The notes under the pieces are model-generated. The model was not told the origin of the DNA. It saw only the letters and a list, made by a program, of their open reading frames with translations, and made no database searches. From assembly GCA_937965665.1 (NCBI GenBank), contig CALCJE010000200.1:1-24317 (forward strand): a stretch of 24,317 nt of DNA, in the 5' to 3' direction. The stretch comes from an uncultured Bacteroidales bacterium (GTDB lineage Bacteria; Bacteroidota; Bacteroidia; Bacteroidales; UBA4417). This document shows, piece by piece, positions 1 to 8,953 of the stretch; positions within the stretch are counted from its first letter, which is position 1; every line of letters begins with the position of its first letter. Both the position numbers and the translations under genes were made by a program.

Positions 1-326
1 GGACAGCAACCAATACAAGTGCAAGTTTGCCGCGAGCTGATAACAACAGCGATTATGTGTACCGTAGCGACCTGATGGTTTCCAGTGGATCGTACATGAG
101 GATCAAACAGATACAGTTGGGTTACACCCTATCAAATGAAATTACATCAAAATTTGGTGTAAGCTCACTCAGGGCCTATATTTCGCTCGACGATTATTTC
201 ACAATTACCAAGTACAAAGGATTGGATCCTGAAGCAGGTAGTAACAATAACCAAAGCCAGGGTGTTGACAGGGGTTTATATCCAATTTCTGCCAAGATGT
301 TATTCGGTCTTACAGCTAGTTTCTAA
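1..326 (+). CDS. SusC-like TonB-dependent transporter, C-terminal fragment (cut by window start)
   Basis: Only the last ~107 codons are visible. The frame is open to the window edge (first full codon at 3), so the TTG at 27 is not the start. The segment YMRIKQIQLGYT, then a beta-strand-rich stretch with FTITKYKGLDPE and a terminal aromatic (LTASF), is the usual end of a SusC-type outer-membrane barrel. The SusC at 5774-8881 ends with the matching YMRIKLVQLGYT and FTITGYTGYDPE, so the two are paralogues. A SusD gene follows 20 bp later, the standard pair. The role by family is TonB-driven import of oligosaccharides across the outer membrane. The substrate cannot be read from this fragment. Confidence 0.93.
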   Translation, partial: TATNTSASLPRADNNSDYVYRSDLMVSSGSYMRIKQIQLGYTLSNEITSKFGVSSLRAYISLDDYFTITKYKGLDPEAGSNNNQSQGVDRGLYPISAKMLFGLTASF

Positions 327-346
327 TCAACAAAAAAAGATAAAAC

Positions 347-1912
347 ATGAAAAAAATAATATATAGCCTGAGTGCACTCTTCCTGCTTGTTTTTGCAGGT
401 TGCAGTAAGGACTTTTTAGAAGTAGCTCCGGTTGGGCAACTTACCAGTGATAACTTTCTGAAAAATGATAATGACGTGAAATTAGCCGTCATGGGGGTGT
501 ATAATAAAATCCAGGAAAATTATTCAAAAGGATCGTGGACAAGCGTTTACTTTATGAAAAACCTTCCTGCTGATGATACCAAGTGTGCTGGTCCAAATGC
601 CGGTGATACACCTGAATATCAGTATCTTGATGATTTTAATATTACTTCCGACAATACCAAGATTGCAGCTATCTGGACTAATTTTTACAGTACCATAAAT
701 TCCTGCAATACCATTATTAACAACGTGGGAGCCAACACAGCAGCTACAACCGGTATGAAAACAATGGTTGGTGAAGCAAAGGCTTTGAGGGCTTTCACAT
801 ACCTCGACTTGGTTACTATGTTCGGTGGTGTGCCTTTGATGACTGTTAACCCGGCCTCAACATCCGAATTCAATCAGCCTCGTGCCACTGCAGCCGAAGT
901 GTATGCCCAGATCGAAACAGACCTGAAGGATGCTATTGCAGTTCTGCCATTAAAAAGCCAGTATACAGCAACTGATAAGTTCCGTTTCTCCAAAGGTACC
1001 GCTCAGGCCTTATTAGGCAAAGCTTACCTCTACGAAAAGAAATATGGTGATGCTGCTACAGTTTTGGGTGCTTGTATCGCCAGCAACGAATATCAGCTCG
1101 AATCCGACTATGCTTCCATATGGTCAAAAGCAAAAGAGTTTGGTGTTGAATCGGTCTTTGAAGTTTCCTATACATCACAGGAAAACTACGGCTGGGGTAA
1201 CTTCACATGGTGCGGTGGTAACGAAAGCAATATTGAAATGCAGCTGGAAGGTCCCCGTGCCGATGGCGACGGTTCATTCGACTTCTCTACCCTTGACGTT
1301 AACAAGGTGAACCTTGTTGGTGGCTGGGGATTTAACCTGCCTTCGAAGAAAATTGGAGACTTGCTGTACTCAAACCCTGCAGATAAAAGGATCAAAGGTT
1401 CAGTAGTTTCCGAAGCCGATTATTTTGCTGCCGGCGGAAAATATCAGGTTGGCGAATATCCTTACGATTATGAAGGCTACCTCAGGACAAAGTATGCTTG
1501 TAAAGCTTCCGAAACAACTGATCCGGCTACAGGTCAGCCCGAGTTGAATTACGGTTCCAATTATAGGATTATCCGTTATGCCGATGTTTTGTTAATGGCT
1601 GCCGAAGCGTATAATAAAAGCTCAAATGATGTTGCTGCTCAAACTGAACTGAAAAAAATAACCGATAGGGCAGGAATCGCAGCTCACACCGAAACCGGAA
1701 CAGCTTTATTTGACCAGATCGTGATCGAAAGAGCCAAAGAACTCTGTTTCGAAGGAAGCCGTTACTGGGATTTAGTTCGTTGGGATTTAGCTGACGCACA
1801 GATGAAGAGCATAGGATTTGTTAAAGGAAAACATGAACTGTTTCCAATTCCTTTAAATGAAATTCTGTCGAATACAGCTATGGGCGAAAAAGCTCAGAAT
1901 CCTGGTTACTAA
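347..1912 (+). CDS. SusD/RagB-like glycan-binding lipoprotein
   Basis: 521 aa, a normal SusD length. The N-terminus is a lipoprotein signal with a lipobox ending LLVFAGC (Cys19), then SKDFLE, the usual start of a mature SusD. The C-terminal third carries the SusD signature: RYADVLLMAAEAYN near residues 409-422, RAKELCFEGSRYWDLVRWD from about 462, and the closing HELFPIPLNEI ... NPGY. By family it is an outer-leaflet lipoprotein that caps the preceding SusC barrel and binds glycan. It begins 20 bp after the SusC stop and is followed by a terminator, so this pair ends its own transcript. No hydrolase of this first locus is visible, so its target sugar is unknown. Confidence 0.95.
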   Translation: MKKIIYSLSALFLLVFAGCSKDFLEVAPVGQLTSDNFLKNDNDVKLAVMGVYNKIQENYSKGSWTSVYFMKNLPADDTKCAGPNAGDTPEYQYLDDFNITSDNTKIAAIWTNFYSTINSCNTIINNVGANTAATTGMKTMVGEAKALRAFTYLDLVTMFGGVPLMTVNPASTSEFNQPRATAAEVYAQIETDLKDAIAVLPLKSQYTATDKFRFSKGTAQALLGKAYLYEKKYGDAATVLGACIASNEYQLESDYASIWSKAKEFGVESVFEVSYTSQENYGWGNFTWCGGNESNIEMQLEGPRADGDGSFDFSTLDVNKVNLVGGWGFNLPSKKIGDLLYSNPADKRIKGSVVSEADYFAAGGKYQVGEYPYDYEGYLRTKYACKASETTDPATGQPELNYGSNYRIIRYADVLLMAAEAYNKSSNDVAAQTELKKITDRAGIAAHTETGTALFDQIVIERAKELCFEGSRYWDLVRWDLADAQMKSIGFVKGKHELFPIPLNEILSNTAMGEKAQNPGY

Positions 1913-1928
1913 TATCTTATAATTAATT

Positions 1929-2040
1929 AGAAGGTTGACAGGACATCCAATTAAATTGACTTGGGTTTGGGTCTAATTTGATTACAGGTTACAATTGGTT
2001 GGTTGGCTGGGTAGGGTGTCCTGCTCAGCCTTCTTTTTTT
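1929..2040 (+). terminator. Long-stem hairpin terminator after the first susD
   Basis: AGAAGG-TTGA-CAGGACA at 1929-1945 pairs with TGTCCTG-CTCA-GCCTTCT at 2017-2034, with a short internal mismatch. It is followed at once by a run of Ts to 2040. CCAATT (1947-1952) and AATTGG (1993-1998) can extend the stem inward. The unpaired middle is about 40-70 nt, unusually long for an intrinsic terminator. The T-run and position 16 bp after the stop support termination between the first Sus pair and the regulator. Confidence 0.75.
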
Positions 2041-2175
2041 ATAGTGGTTTACATTTTCATTACCATGAATGGGGTATTCATTTTTCCAATTTAATTTATC
2101 CGCATACAACATTTTGCTTAAATTAGAGCCGGATTTCAGTATTAAGGAGTTTACTCTCTTCTTCAAACCCACCCG

Positions 2176-5070
2176 ATGAAAACAAATTGCCTGCTTTTCA
2201 CTGTATTTATAATTGTGTTTTGGATTATGCCAAAACATTCTATATCACAACGTTATGGAATTCCCGGTATTCACAACTTCAAACGCTCTGATTATAAAGG
2301 CGGAACCCAAAACTGGGCTGTTGCACAGGCACCTAACGGTATGGTTTACTTCGGAAATAACGAAGGACTTATTGAATATGATGGCGAACGTTGGTCGGTG
2401 TACAAAGATATGGGGCAGGTTGTGCGCTCCGTACTTGCTGACGGTAACCGCATTTATGTAGGATCGTTCAACAAATTCGGGTTTTACGAGGAGGATCAGC
2501 ACGGTATACTCAGGTACCATTCCTTACTGCCTTTGCTGAATAAACGAATGAATGATTTCGATGAAATCTGGCGGATTCACAAAACGAGTTTCGGTATTGT
2601 TTTTCAATCTATAAGGGCAATCTTTATTTACAAGGACGATAAAATTGAAATTGTTAAACCCAGGTCAATCTTTCATTTTTCATATTATGTGAACGGTACG
2701 TTGTGGCTGTACGACCAGGATGAAGGCTTGATGCAATACCACGAAGGTAAAGTGCGAAGTGTCCCCAACGGGAATAAATTAGCCGGCACCGAGATATGGA
2801 CTATGTTATCCCTCAATGATGACCAGGTTATTATCGGCACGGCTAAGAAAGGACTTTTTAAGTACGATGGTCAGGACATGGTACCCTGGGAAAAACCGGT
2901 AAATGCCTTACTCAAACAATACCAATTGTATTCGGGCACCGTTGTTAACAAACAATACTTTGCTTTCGGAACCATTCAAAACGGCTTGCTGATTTCGGAT
3001 ACTTCTGGCAAAATTATAGCGCATATTAACAAAGGCAAAGGCATTTTAAATAATACAATACTTGGCCTGGGTACTGACGATGAAGGAAATATATGGCTTG
3101 GTCTCGATAACGGGATATCACTGGTTCATTTCAGTTCGCCGCTGACCTACATCCAGAACTATGTAGATATAGGATCGGGTTATGTTTCAGCCCGTTTTGG
3201 TGATAATTTATACCTGGGTACAAACCAGGGATTATTTTATATCAAATGGAGCGAATTTACCAGTTCACTGAAGAAAAAAGAAAATTTCCACCTGGTCGAT
3301 GGAACTGAAGGGCAGGTGTGGAGCCTGGCAGTTATAGGCAATACGCTGTTATGTGGTCATAATGCCGGTGTTTTCCAGGTACATGACCAGGTAGCCGATA
3401 AAATTTCGTCGGTGGCCGGAGGATGGACAATCCGGCAGGCAGGTGACAATAACAAATTCCTGCTGGTAGGCAATTATTCGGGCATTTCGGTTTTTGAAAG
3501 GAACGGGACTTCATGGAAATACAGGAATGAGTTATCTGGCTTCGACCAATCCTCCCACTTCCTGGAAACCGATGCTAAGGGATTCCTCTGGATAGGACAC
3601 GGTTATAAAGGCGTTTTCAGGGTAAAACCCGATGCAGATATGCGCAGAGCCCTTGAAGTAAGGTTTTATAATTCTATGAAAGGACTGCCCTCCGATTTGG
3701 GAAGCACTATTTTTAAAATCAGGTCAGGTATTCTTGCCGGCACATTGTTTGGTGTGTACAGGTACAACGAATCCAAAGACAGATTTGAACCTGATAAATT
3801 ATTCAGCAAACTTATCCCCTTGCAAGGGCAGGTTGACTATGTATTGCAGGACAATGCAAATAACATCTGGTACTATTATAACCAGCAGCCTTCTGTTTTG
3901 CGTTACCAGGAAGACGGAACCTACAAGAATATTTCCAATCCGTTCAACGACCTGGCCGGAATGTTAATTCCCCCATACGGTCATATTAATCCGTTGGATG
4001 CACAAAATGTATTGTTTGGGATTGAAGGCGGGTTTGCACACTATTATTCAGGCCAGTACAAAGACTATGGGCATGTTCCCACCCTGTATATCAATAATAT
4101 TCATTCAGGTGATACTTCCGAAGGCGTATTCAGAATCAACAGTTTCGATGGCAAGCAAAAGATCATTCCGGCGTTCAGGTTCAGAAACAATACGATATCG
4201 TTTTCGTTTGCCTCGAATCACTTCAGTGAGTCAGGCACAAGTTACCAGTTTTTCCTGAAAGGCTTTGATAAGGACTGGAGTGAATGGTCGCACAAAAGTT
4301 CAAAAGAATATACAAATTTACCTTACGGTGATTACACCTTTCAGCTGAAAGCCCGCAAAGAAGACGGCTCTCCTTCCCCGGTACTTTCGTATTCATTTAA
4401 AATTTCACCTCCCTGGTATTTTTCGACAATTGCCTGGATAATTTATGTTATTGCAATTATCTACTCGGTTTTTTTGTTGTACCGATTTTTTAACCGGAGT
4501 ATTGAGAAATCGAGAATAAATGAAAAAGAGCAGCAACGTAGCAAATACAAGCAGCGCGAACAGCAGTTTAAGGAAGATGCCCTGGAAGCAGAAAAGGAAA
4601 TGATCAGGCTCAGGAATGAAAAGCTGAACCTGGAAATGATCCATAAAGAAAAAGAACTGGCAAATTCGACGCTGATGATAATTCAGAAAAATGAAATGCT
4701 AAATAAGCTGATGCATGATCTGAATAGGGTTAAATCCGCGCTCACCGACGAACAGCATAAAAACCAGCTGAACTCAACCATTAAAAAGATTAGCCGGGAG
4801 ATTGACAATGAAAAACAATGGCAGGTTTTTAATACCCATGTGGAGCAAGTCCATGAGCAATTGTTTATCAAGCTTAAAGAAAAATACCCCGATCTCACGC
4901 CCCGCGAATTAAGCCTTTGTGCATACCTACGGATGAATATTTCGAGTAAGGAAATAGCTACACTGATGAATATCAGCACCCGTGGTGTTGAAATCAGCAG
5001 GTACAGGATCAGGAAAAAACTCGGGCTCGACCGCAATGCAAACCTTACCGACTTCATGATGAAGTTATAA
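2176..5070 (+). CDS. Membrane one-component regulator: propeller sensor, Y_Y_Y, TM, LuxR-type HTH
   Basis: 964 aa. The first ~25 residues are a hydrophobic signal/anchor. Residues ~30-640 hold repeated W/G/Y-rich blades (NGMVYFGNNEGLIEYDG, NIWLGLDNGISLVHF, FLWIGHGYKGVFRV) typical of Reg_prop beta-propellers. A Y_Y_Y domain follows at ~660-742 (GFDKDWSEW, LPYGDYTFQLKA), then a TM helix at ~747-770 and a long charged coiled coil at ~775-895. The C-terminus is a LuxR/GerE-type HTH from ~903 (LTPRELSLCAYL ... SSKEIATLMNIS ... VEISRYRIRKKL). No histidine kinase or receiver domain is seen, so it is not a hybrid two-component system. The architecture fits SusR-like regulators that sense oligosaccharide in the periplasm and bind DNA on the cytoplasmic side. 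It lies between two Sus loci and just upstream of the long leader of the second susC, its most likely target (inference). Confidence 0.9.
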   Translation: MKTNCLLFTVFIIVFWIMPKHSISQRYGIPGIHNFKRSDYKGGTQNWAVAQAPNGMVYFGNNEGLIEYDGERWSVYKDMGQVVRSVLADGNRIYVGSFNKFGFYEEDQHGILRYHSLLPLLNKRMNDFDEIWRIHKTSFGIVFQSIRAIFIYKDDKIEIVKPRSIFHFSYYVNGTLWLYDQDEGLMQYHEGKVRSVPNGNKLAGTEIWTMLSLNDDQVIIGTAKKGLFKYDGQDMVPWEKPVNALLKQYQLYSGTVVNKQYFAFGTIQNGLLISDTSGKIIAHINKGKGILNNTILGLGTDDEGNIWLGLDNGISLVHFSSPLTYIQNYVDIGSGYVSARFGDNLYLGTNQGLFYIKWSEFTSSLKKKENFHLVDGTEGQVWSLAVIGNTLLCGHNAGVFQVHDQVADKISSVAGGWTIRQAGDNNKFLLVGNYSGISVFERNGTSWKYRNELSGFDQSSHFLETDAKGFLWIGHGYKGVFRVKPDADMRRALEVRFYNSMKGLPSDLGSTIFKIRSGILAGTLFGVYRYNESKDRFEPDKLFSKLIPLQGQVDYVLQDNANNIWYYYNQQPSVLRYQEDGTYKNISNPFNDLAGMLIPPYGHINPLDAQNVLFGIEGGFAHYYSGQYKDYGHVPTLYINNIHSGDTSEGVFRINSFDGKQKIIPAFRFRNNTISFSFASNHFSESGTSYQFFLKGFDKDWSEWSHKSSKEYTNLPYGDYTFQLKARKEDGSPSPVLSYSFKISPPWYFSTIAWIIYVIAIIYSVFLLYRFFNRSIEKSRINEKEQQRSKYKQREQQFKEDALEAEKEMIRLRNEKLNLEMIHKEKELANSTLMIIQKNEMLNKLMHDLNRVKSALTDEQHKNQLNSTIKKISREIDNEKQWQVFNTHVEQVHEQLFIKLKEKYPDLTPRELSLCAYLRMNISSKEIATLMNISTRGVEISRYRIRKKLGLDRNANLTDFMMKL

Positions 5071-5431
5071 TCGTTACAGGTTCCTCATAAGCAATTGCTG
5101 CATCTGATCTTCTCATTTTAGTTCAATCGGTCTGCTCTGATAAAACAAGCAAAATAACCAGGCTGCTAATAATCTGCCGGAAATTTATCCGGGCCTTTCT
5201 GTAATTGCAGGTTTCTTAGGTATCGGCTTGTATTCCTTTCTCTTTTTTTTCTTTTTACCTGTTTCGCATCATGTGTTTTTAGCTAAAACCAGCCTTTTTG
5301 CACATGGTAAACCTGTATACCTGTTCAAAAACGAAACGTAGTATACTAAAAACTGTTAAGAGAAAATGAATTCAATTATTTTGATTTTTAAATTATTGAT
5401 AAACAGTGTTATAATAGTGTTAAAAAAAAAA

Positions 5432-5453
5432 TTGATGTATTTTTGATGTATTG
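5432..5453 (+). repeat. Tandem 11-bp direct repeat TTGATGTATTT / TTGATGTATTG
   Basis: Two nearly identical 11-mers lie head to tail, one DNA turn apart. A degenerate third copy (TTAGATGTAGTAT) starts near 5475. The array overlaps the best -7-like element in the leader, about 320-340 bp before the susC start. In-phase direct repeats at a promoter suggest a binding site for a regulator such as the HTH protein encoded just upstream. The repeats are read directly; the operator role is inference. Confidence 0.4.
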
Positions 5454-5554
5454 CGATTTCGGGTTTGTAGTAAATTAGATGTAGTATATTTTTAAAGGAT
5501 ATGAATGCGATTAGCATACTTTAGCGTAACAATAAATTAACATAGCTCAAAGTC

Positions 5555-5570
5555 ACTGGTTATAACCAGT
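5555..5570. promoter_or_regulatory. Perfect 16-bp palindrome ACTGGTTATAACCAGT
   Basis: The 16-bp sequence equals its own reverse complement, with no mismatch. It lies about 200 bp before the susC start in the long leader. It could be a dimeric operator or, if transcribed, a hairpin with almost no loop, which makes the DNA-site reading more likely. I did not see a second copy elsewhere in the window by eye. Confidence 0.35.
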
Positions 5571-5773
5571 TGTTCTCCGAAAAATTGGAGTAATTATTAA
5601 ATATGTTGGGCAATTTTTGGATTAACATTCAGATTGCAAAACATCTGAAAGTGAGTGATCATCAGGTAAAGTACCACGACATCCTGAAAATGAAAGTTGC
5701 GAATTGAAAATCCAGTCAAATTAATTAATATCAAACCAATTAAACCAATCACATGTAATCAAACCCAAACACT

Positions 5774-8700
5774 ATGAAAAGAAAACTTTTACTAAGTACA
5801 TTTTTATTGATTTTTTCCTGTTGGGCGTGGGCACAGCAGGTTCAGATCAGTGGAGTGGTAAAATCTGCCACTGACAATCAACCATTGCCCGGTGCTTCCG
5901 TTGTAATTAAAGGAACGGTTACCGGCACTACCACCGATATCAAGGGTAGTTATACCATTAAGGCAAACCCAAAACAGGTGTTAGTTTATTCATTCGTGGG
6001 AATGACCCCTCAGGAAGTTACAGTTACAGCTGAAACCAAAACAGTTGACATTGTCCTTTCAGAATTAGCTGTAATGACATCAGAAGTTGTAGTTGTAGGT
6101 TACGGTACACAGAAAAAAAGTGTTGTTACCGGTGCCATTTCAAATGTGAAGGCTAAGGATATTGAAAAAATCCCTAACAATGGCCGTGTTGAAACAGCAC
6201 TCCAGGGTCGTGTATCAGGAGTATCCATTGCCGCAAACTCAGGTCAGCCTGGTTCAGCATCAACTGTTCGTATCCGTGGTGTTACCACTTTCGGTAACAA
6301 TGATCCGTTGTGGGTAGTTGACGGTGTTGTGGTAGGTGCTGATGGAATTGGTTACCTCAATCAGTCCGATATTGCATCCATCGAAGTGCTGAAGGATGCT
6401 GCCTCATCAGCAATTTATGGAACCCGTGCTGCCGCCGGTGTTATTCTTGTTACAACCAAGAAAGGACAGTCAGGAAAAATGACGGTTAATTACAATACAT
6501 ACTATGGTTCTTCAGCACCATCGCATGTTTTAAAGCTTCTTAATGCAACACAGTATGCGTCGCTAATAAACGAACGCCAGGTAAATGCCGGGCTTGATCC
6601 GAGGTTTTCCAATATCTCACAATACGGAGTGGGAACTGACTGGCAGAAGGAAATTTTTAACAACAATGCCATGCGTTCCTCGCACGAATTGAACCTTACC
6701 GGTGGTAATGACCGTTCTACTTTTTATGCTTCAATCGGTCTGCAGAACCAGGAAGGTATTGTTTGTTCAGATATTTCGAAGTATAAAAAGGTTAGTATCC
6801 GCCTAAACTCAGAGCATAAAATTTCAAAGGTTTTCACTTTTGGACAAACTTTTGGCTATTCCTATTCGAAATCAACAGGGCTATCTTCTAACACCGAATT
6901 CGGCGGCCCGCTTAGTTCCGCTATTAATCTGGATCCCATAACACCAGTTGTTGAAACTGATCCGGTTCTGGCTTCTAAGTCACCATATAATAATACAGGT
7001 GTAATCCGAGACGAGCAGGGAAATCCCTATGGAATTTCAAACAATGTTGGCCAGGAAATGACCAATCCGCTGGCATTCACTCAAACACAGCTGGGACACT
7101 ACAACTGGTCGCACGATTTTACCGGAACAGCTTACCTCGATGTTAACTTTACGAGTAAACTTAAATTCCGTACCTCCCTTGGTTCAAAAATGTCATTCTG
7201 GGGTTACCAGGGATTTACTCCTGTTTTCTACCTGGGGCCTTCGTATGCTAATACAATTATCAACTCATATTTCAGACAGGATAACAGGTCATTCGACTGG
7301 AATGTTTCGAACACCCTTTCGTATACTGATAAAATTGATAATCATGAATTTACTGTTCTGTTGGGTCAGGAAGCCTATGCTCAGGGTGTAAATGGAATGG
7401 GTATTACCGAAGAATATAAGGGATTACCTATTACAAGTTACCAGGATGCTTCGTTCAATTTTGATATTCCTCAAGCGCAGCGTACTGGTAGCACGTGGGA
7501 TTACACTGAACACAGGGTTTCATCCTTATTCGCCCGTGCCAATTATAACTACAAGGAAAAATACCTCTTCACCGGTATTGTACGTCGCGATGGTTCAACC
7601 CGCTTTGGATCGAATTACAAATACGGAATCTTCCCGTCGTTCTCTTTGGGTTGGGTTGCTTCAAGCGAAAGTTTCTGGAAAACCAACGACATTGTAAATA
7701 CACTTAAGATTCGTGGTGGTTATGGTGTTAATGGAAATGATAATATCGGTGATTTTGGATATCTTGCTACTGTTGTGGGTGGTTTCAACTATACAATTGG
7801 TCAAGGTGAACAGGTTACAACCGGTTATGCCCCCAAAACTCTTGATAACCCCGATCTGCACTGGGAAGAAACTTCGCAAACCAACATTGGTTTTGATGCA
7901 AGGTTATTTACAAACTTCAATCTTGTATTCGATGCATTCAAGAAAACAACTAAAGGTATTCTTCGTAACATACCTATTCCTGGTTATGTTGGAGTTTCTT
8001 CGGATCCGGTTGGTAATGTTGCTGATATGAACAACAAAGGTTTTGAAATTGAACTGGGTTACAACAATACCTGGAATGAGTTCACCTTCTCGGCAAACGG
8101 TAACTTTTCCTATCTTAAAAACGAAGTCACCTATGTAAACTCTGATGCTGATTTTATAGCTGGCGGTGCTTCTTTCCAGGCTATGGGTCCATGTACACGC
8201 ATCCAGGTTGGTCAATCATACAACGCATTCTACGGGTACAAAACCGATGGTATCTTCCAGAACTGGGAACAGATCAATGCCTATGCTAAAGATGGAAGTC
8301 TTATTCAGCCTGATGCTGTTCCGGGAGACTTCAAATGGGTGGATACCAATGGAGATGGAAGCATAACTGAAGATGACAAGCAATTCCTTGGGACCAGTAT
8401 ACCAAAATATACTTTTGGTTTGACACTGAATGCAGCGTACAAAGGATTTGATTTCATGATCTTTGGGCAGGGAGCTGCCGGCAACAAGATATTCCAGGGA
8501 TTACGTCGTCTGGATATAGAATATTCCAACTGGCAAACAGTTGCTCTGAGCCGCTGGACAGGGGAAGGTACATCAAACTCATACCCAAGGTTAACTGCTC
8601 ACGACGACAACGGCAACTTTGGCAAGATGTCGGATTTCTACCTCGAAAAAGGTGATTATATGCGTATTAAGCTGGTTCAACTTGGTTACACGTTCAAGAG

Positions 8701-8881
8701 TGATGTACTCAAAAAAGCTTCAATCAGCAAGCTGCGTCTGTATGTACAGGCTGAAAATCTTTTCACCATTACTGGTTACACCGGTTACGATCCGGAAATT
8801 GGTGGCGGAGTTTATGGAATTGACAAAGGCTTTTATCCACAGGCTCGTACTTTCATAGGCGGATTGCAGTTGCAATTCTAG
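5774..8881 (+). CDS. SusC-like TonB-dependent outer-membrane oligosaccharide transporter
   Basis: 1035 aa, full length for SusC. Signal peptide to about residue 20 (cleavage after WAWA, before QQ). Next is a carboxypeptidase-regulatory-like domain at ~24-97 (ISGVVKSATDNQPLPGASV ... FVGMTPQEV), then VVVVGYGTQKKS. The TonB plug spans ~105-235 (IPNNGRVETALQGRVSGV, VRIRGVTTFGNNDPLWVVDG, IEVLKDAASSAIYGTRAAAG), followed by a ~800-residue barrel ending FIGGLQLQF. It has no visible N-terminal STN (sigma-signalling) extension, so regulation by an ECF-sigma/anti-sigma pair is unlikely and the upstream propeller regulator is the better candidate. It is the first gene of a susC-susD-lipoprotein-lipoprotein operon. 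Beta-1,3-glucan fragments are the inferred cargo, from the nearby GH16, GH17 and phosphorylase genes. Confidence 0.96.
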   Translation: MKRKLLLSTFLLIFSCWAWAQQVQISGVVKSATDNQPLPGASVVIKGTVTGTTTDIKGSYTIKANPKQVLVYSFVGMTPQEVTVTAETKTVDIVLSELAVMTSEVVVVGYGTQKKSVVTGAISNVKAKDIEKIPNNGRVETALQGRVSGVSIAANSGQPGSASTVRIRGVTTFGNNDPLWVVDGVVVGADGIGYLNQSDIASIEVLKDAASSAIYGTRAAAGVILVTTKKGQSGKMTVNYNTYYGSSAPSHVLKLLNATQYASLINERQVNAGLDPRFSNISQYGVGTDWQKEIFNNNAMRSSHELNLTGGNDRSTFYASIGLQNQEGIVCSDISKYKKVSIRLNSEHKISKVFTFGQTFGYSYSKSTGLSSNTEFGGPLSSAINLDPITPVVETDPVLASKSPYNNTGVIRDEQGNPYGISNNVGQEMTNPLAFTQTQLGHYNWSHDFTGTAYLDVNFTSKLKFRTSLGSKMSFWGYQGFTPVFYLGPSYANTIINSYFRQDNRSFDWNVSNTLSYTDKIDNHEFTVLLGQEAYAQGVNGMGITEEYKGLPITSYQDASFNFDIPQAQRTGSTWDYTEHRVSSLFARANYNYKEKYLFTGIVRRDGSTRFGSNYKYGIFPSFSLGWVASSESFWKTNDIVNTLKIRGGYGVNGNDNIGDFGYLATVVGGFNYTIGQGEQVTTGYAPKTLDNPDLHWEETSQTNIGFDARLFTNFNLVFDAFKKTTKGILRNIPIPGYVGVSSDPVGNVADMNNKGFEIELGYNNTWNEFTFSANGNFSYLKNEVTYVNSDADFIAGGASFQAMGPCTRIQVGQSYNAFYGYKTDGIFQNWEQINAYAKDGSLIQPDAVPGDFKWVDTNGDGSITEDDKQFLGTSIPKYTFGLTLNAAYKGFDFMIFGQGAAGNKIFQGLRRLDIEYSNWQTVALSRWTGEGTSNSYPRLTAHDDNGNFGKMSDFYLEKGDYMRIKLVQLGYTFKSDVLKKASISKLRLYVQAENLFTITGYTGYDPEIGGGVYGIDKGFYPQARTFIGGLQLQF

Positions 8882-8953
8882 TTTATACCTATGAAACCCA
8901 TTCTTAAAACGATTGTGCTTTATTCAAGTAAAACACTTAAAAAAATCAAGAAA

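Larger units (their letters stand above)
5071..5773. other. 703-bp non-coding regulatory leader between regulator and susC
   Basis: I find no convincing gene here. The section after the regulator holds a weak stem (CCGGA 5177-5181 / TCCGG 5188-5192) and long pyrimidine runs around 5235-5256. Three ACCTGT copies lie at 5257, 5311 and 5319, and a TAGTATACTA palindrome at 5339-5348. The middle is very AT-rich and has a tandem repeat (5432-5453) that overlaps TATTTTTG at 5438-5445. TATTTTTG matches the Bacteroidota -7 consensus TAnnTTTG, but I see no clear -33 TTG at good spacing. A perfect palindrome follows at 5555-5570, then a small hairpin CTCC/GGAG at about 5576-5590. If transcription starts near 5450, the susC 5' leader is over 300 nt. 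The promoter call is tentative. Confidence 0.5.

Noticed and set aside
685..873. Minus-strand ORFs inside susC, susD and other genes
   Set aside because: All are shadows of clear + strand genes with no domain character or start signals.
5177..5192. CCGGA/TCCGG stem as terminator of the regulator gene
   Set aside because: Only a 5-bp stem without a clean T-run, over 100 bp after the stop; too weak to call.
5603..5707. 34-codon ORF (MLGNFWINIQIAKHL ...) upstream of susC
   Set aside because: No ribosome site, no recognisable family and very short; more likely part of the untranslated leader.
8891..8953. Earlier ATG start for the second SusD
   Set aside because: It would put 21 residues in front of a complete lipoprotein signal peptide, which would spoil export.
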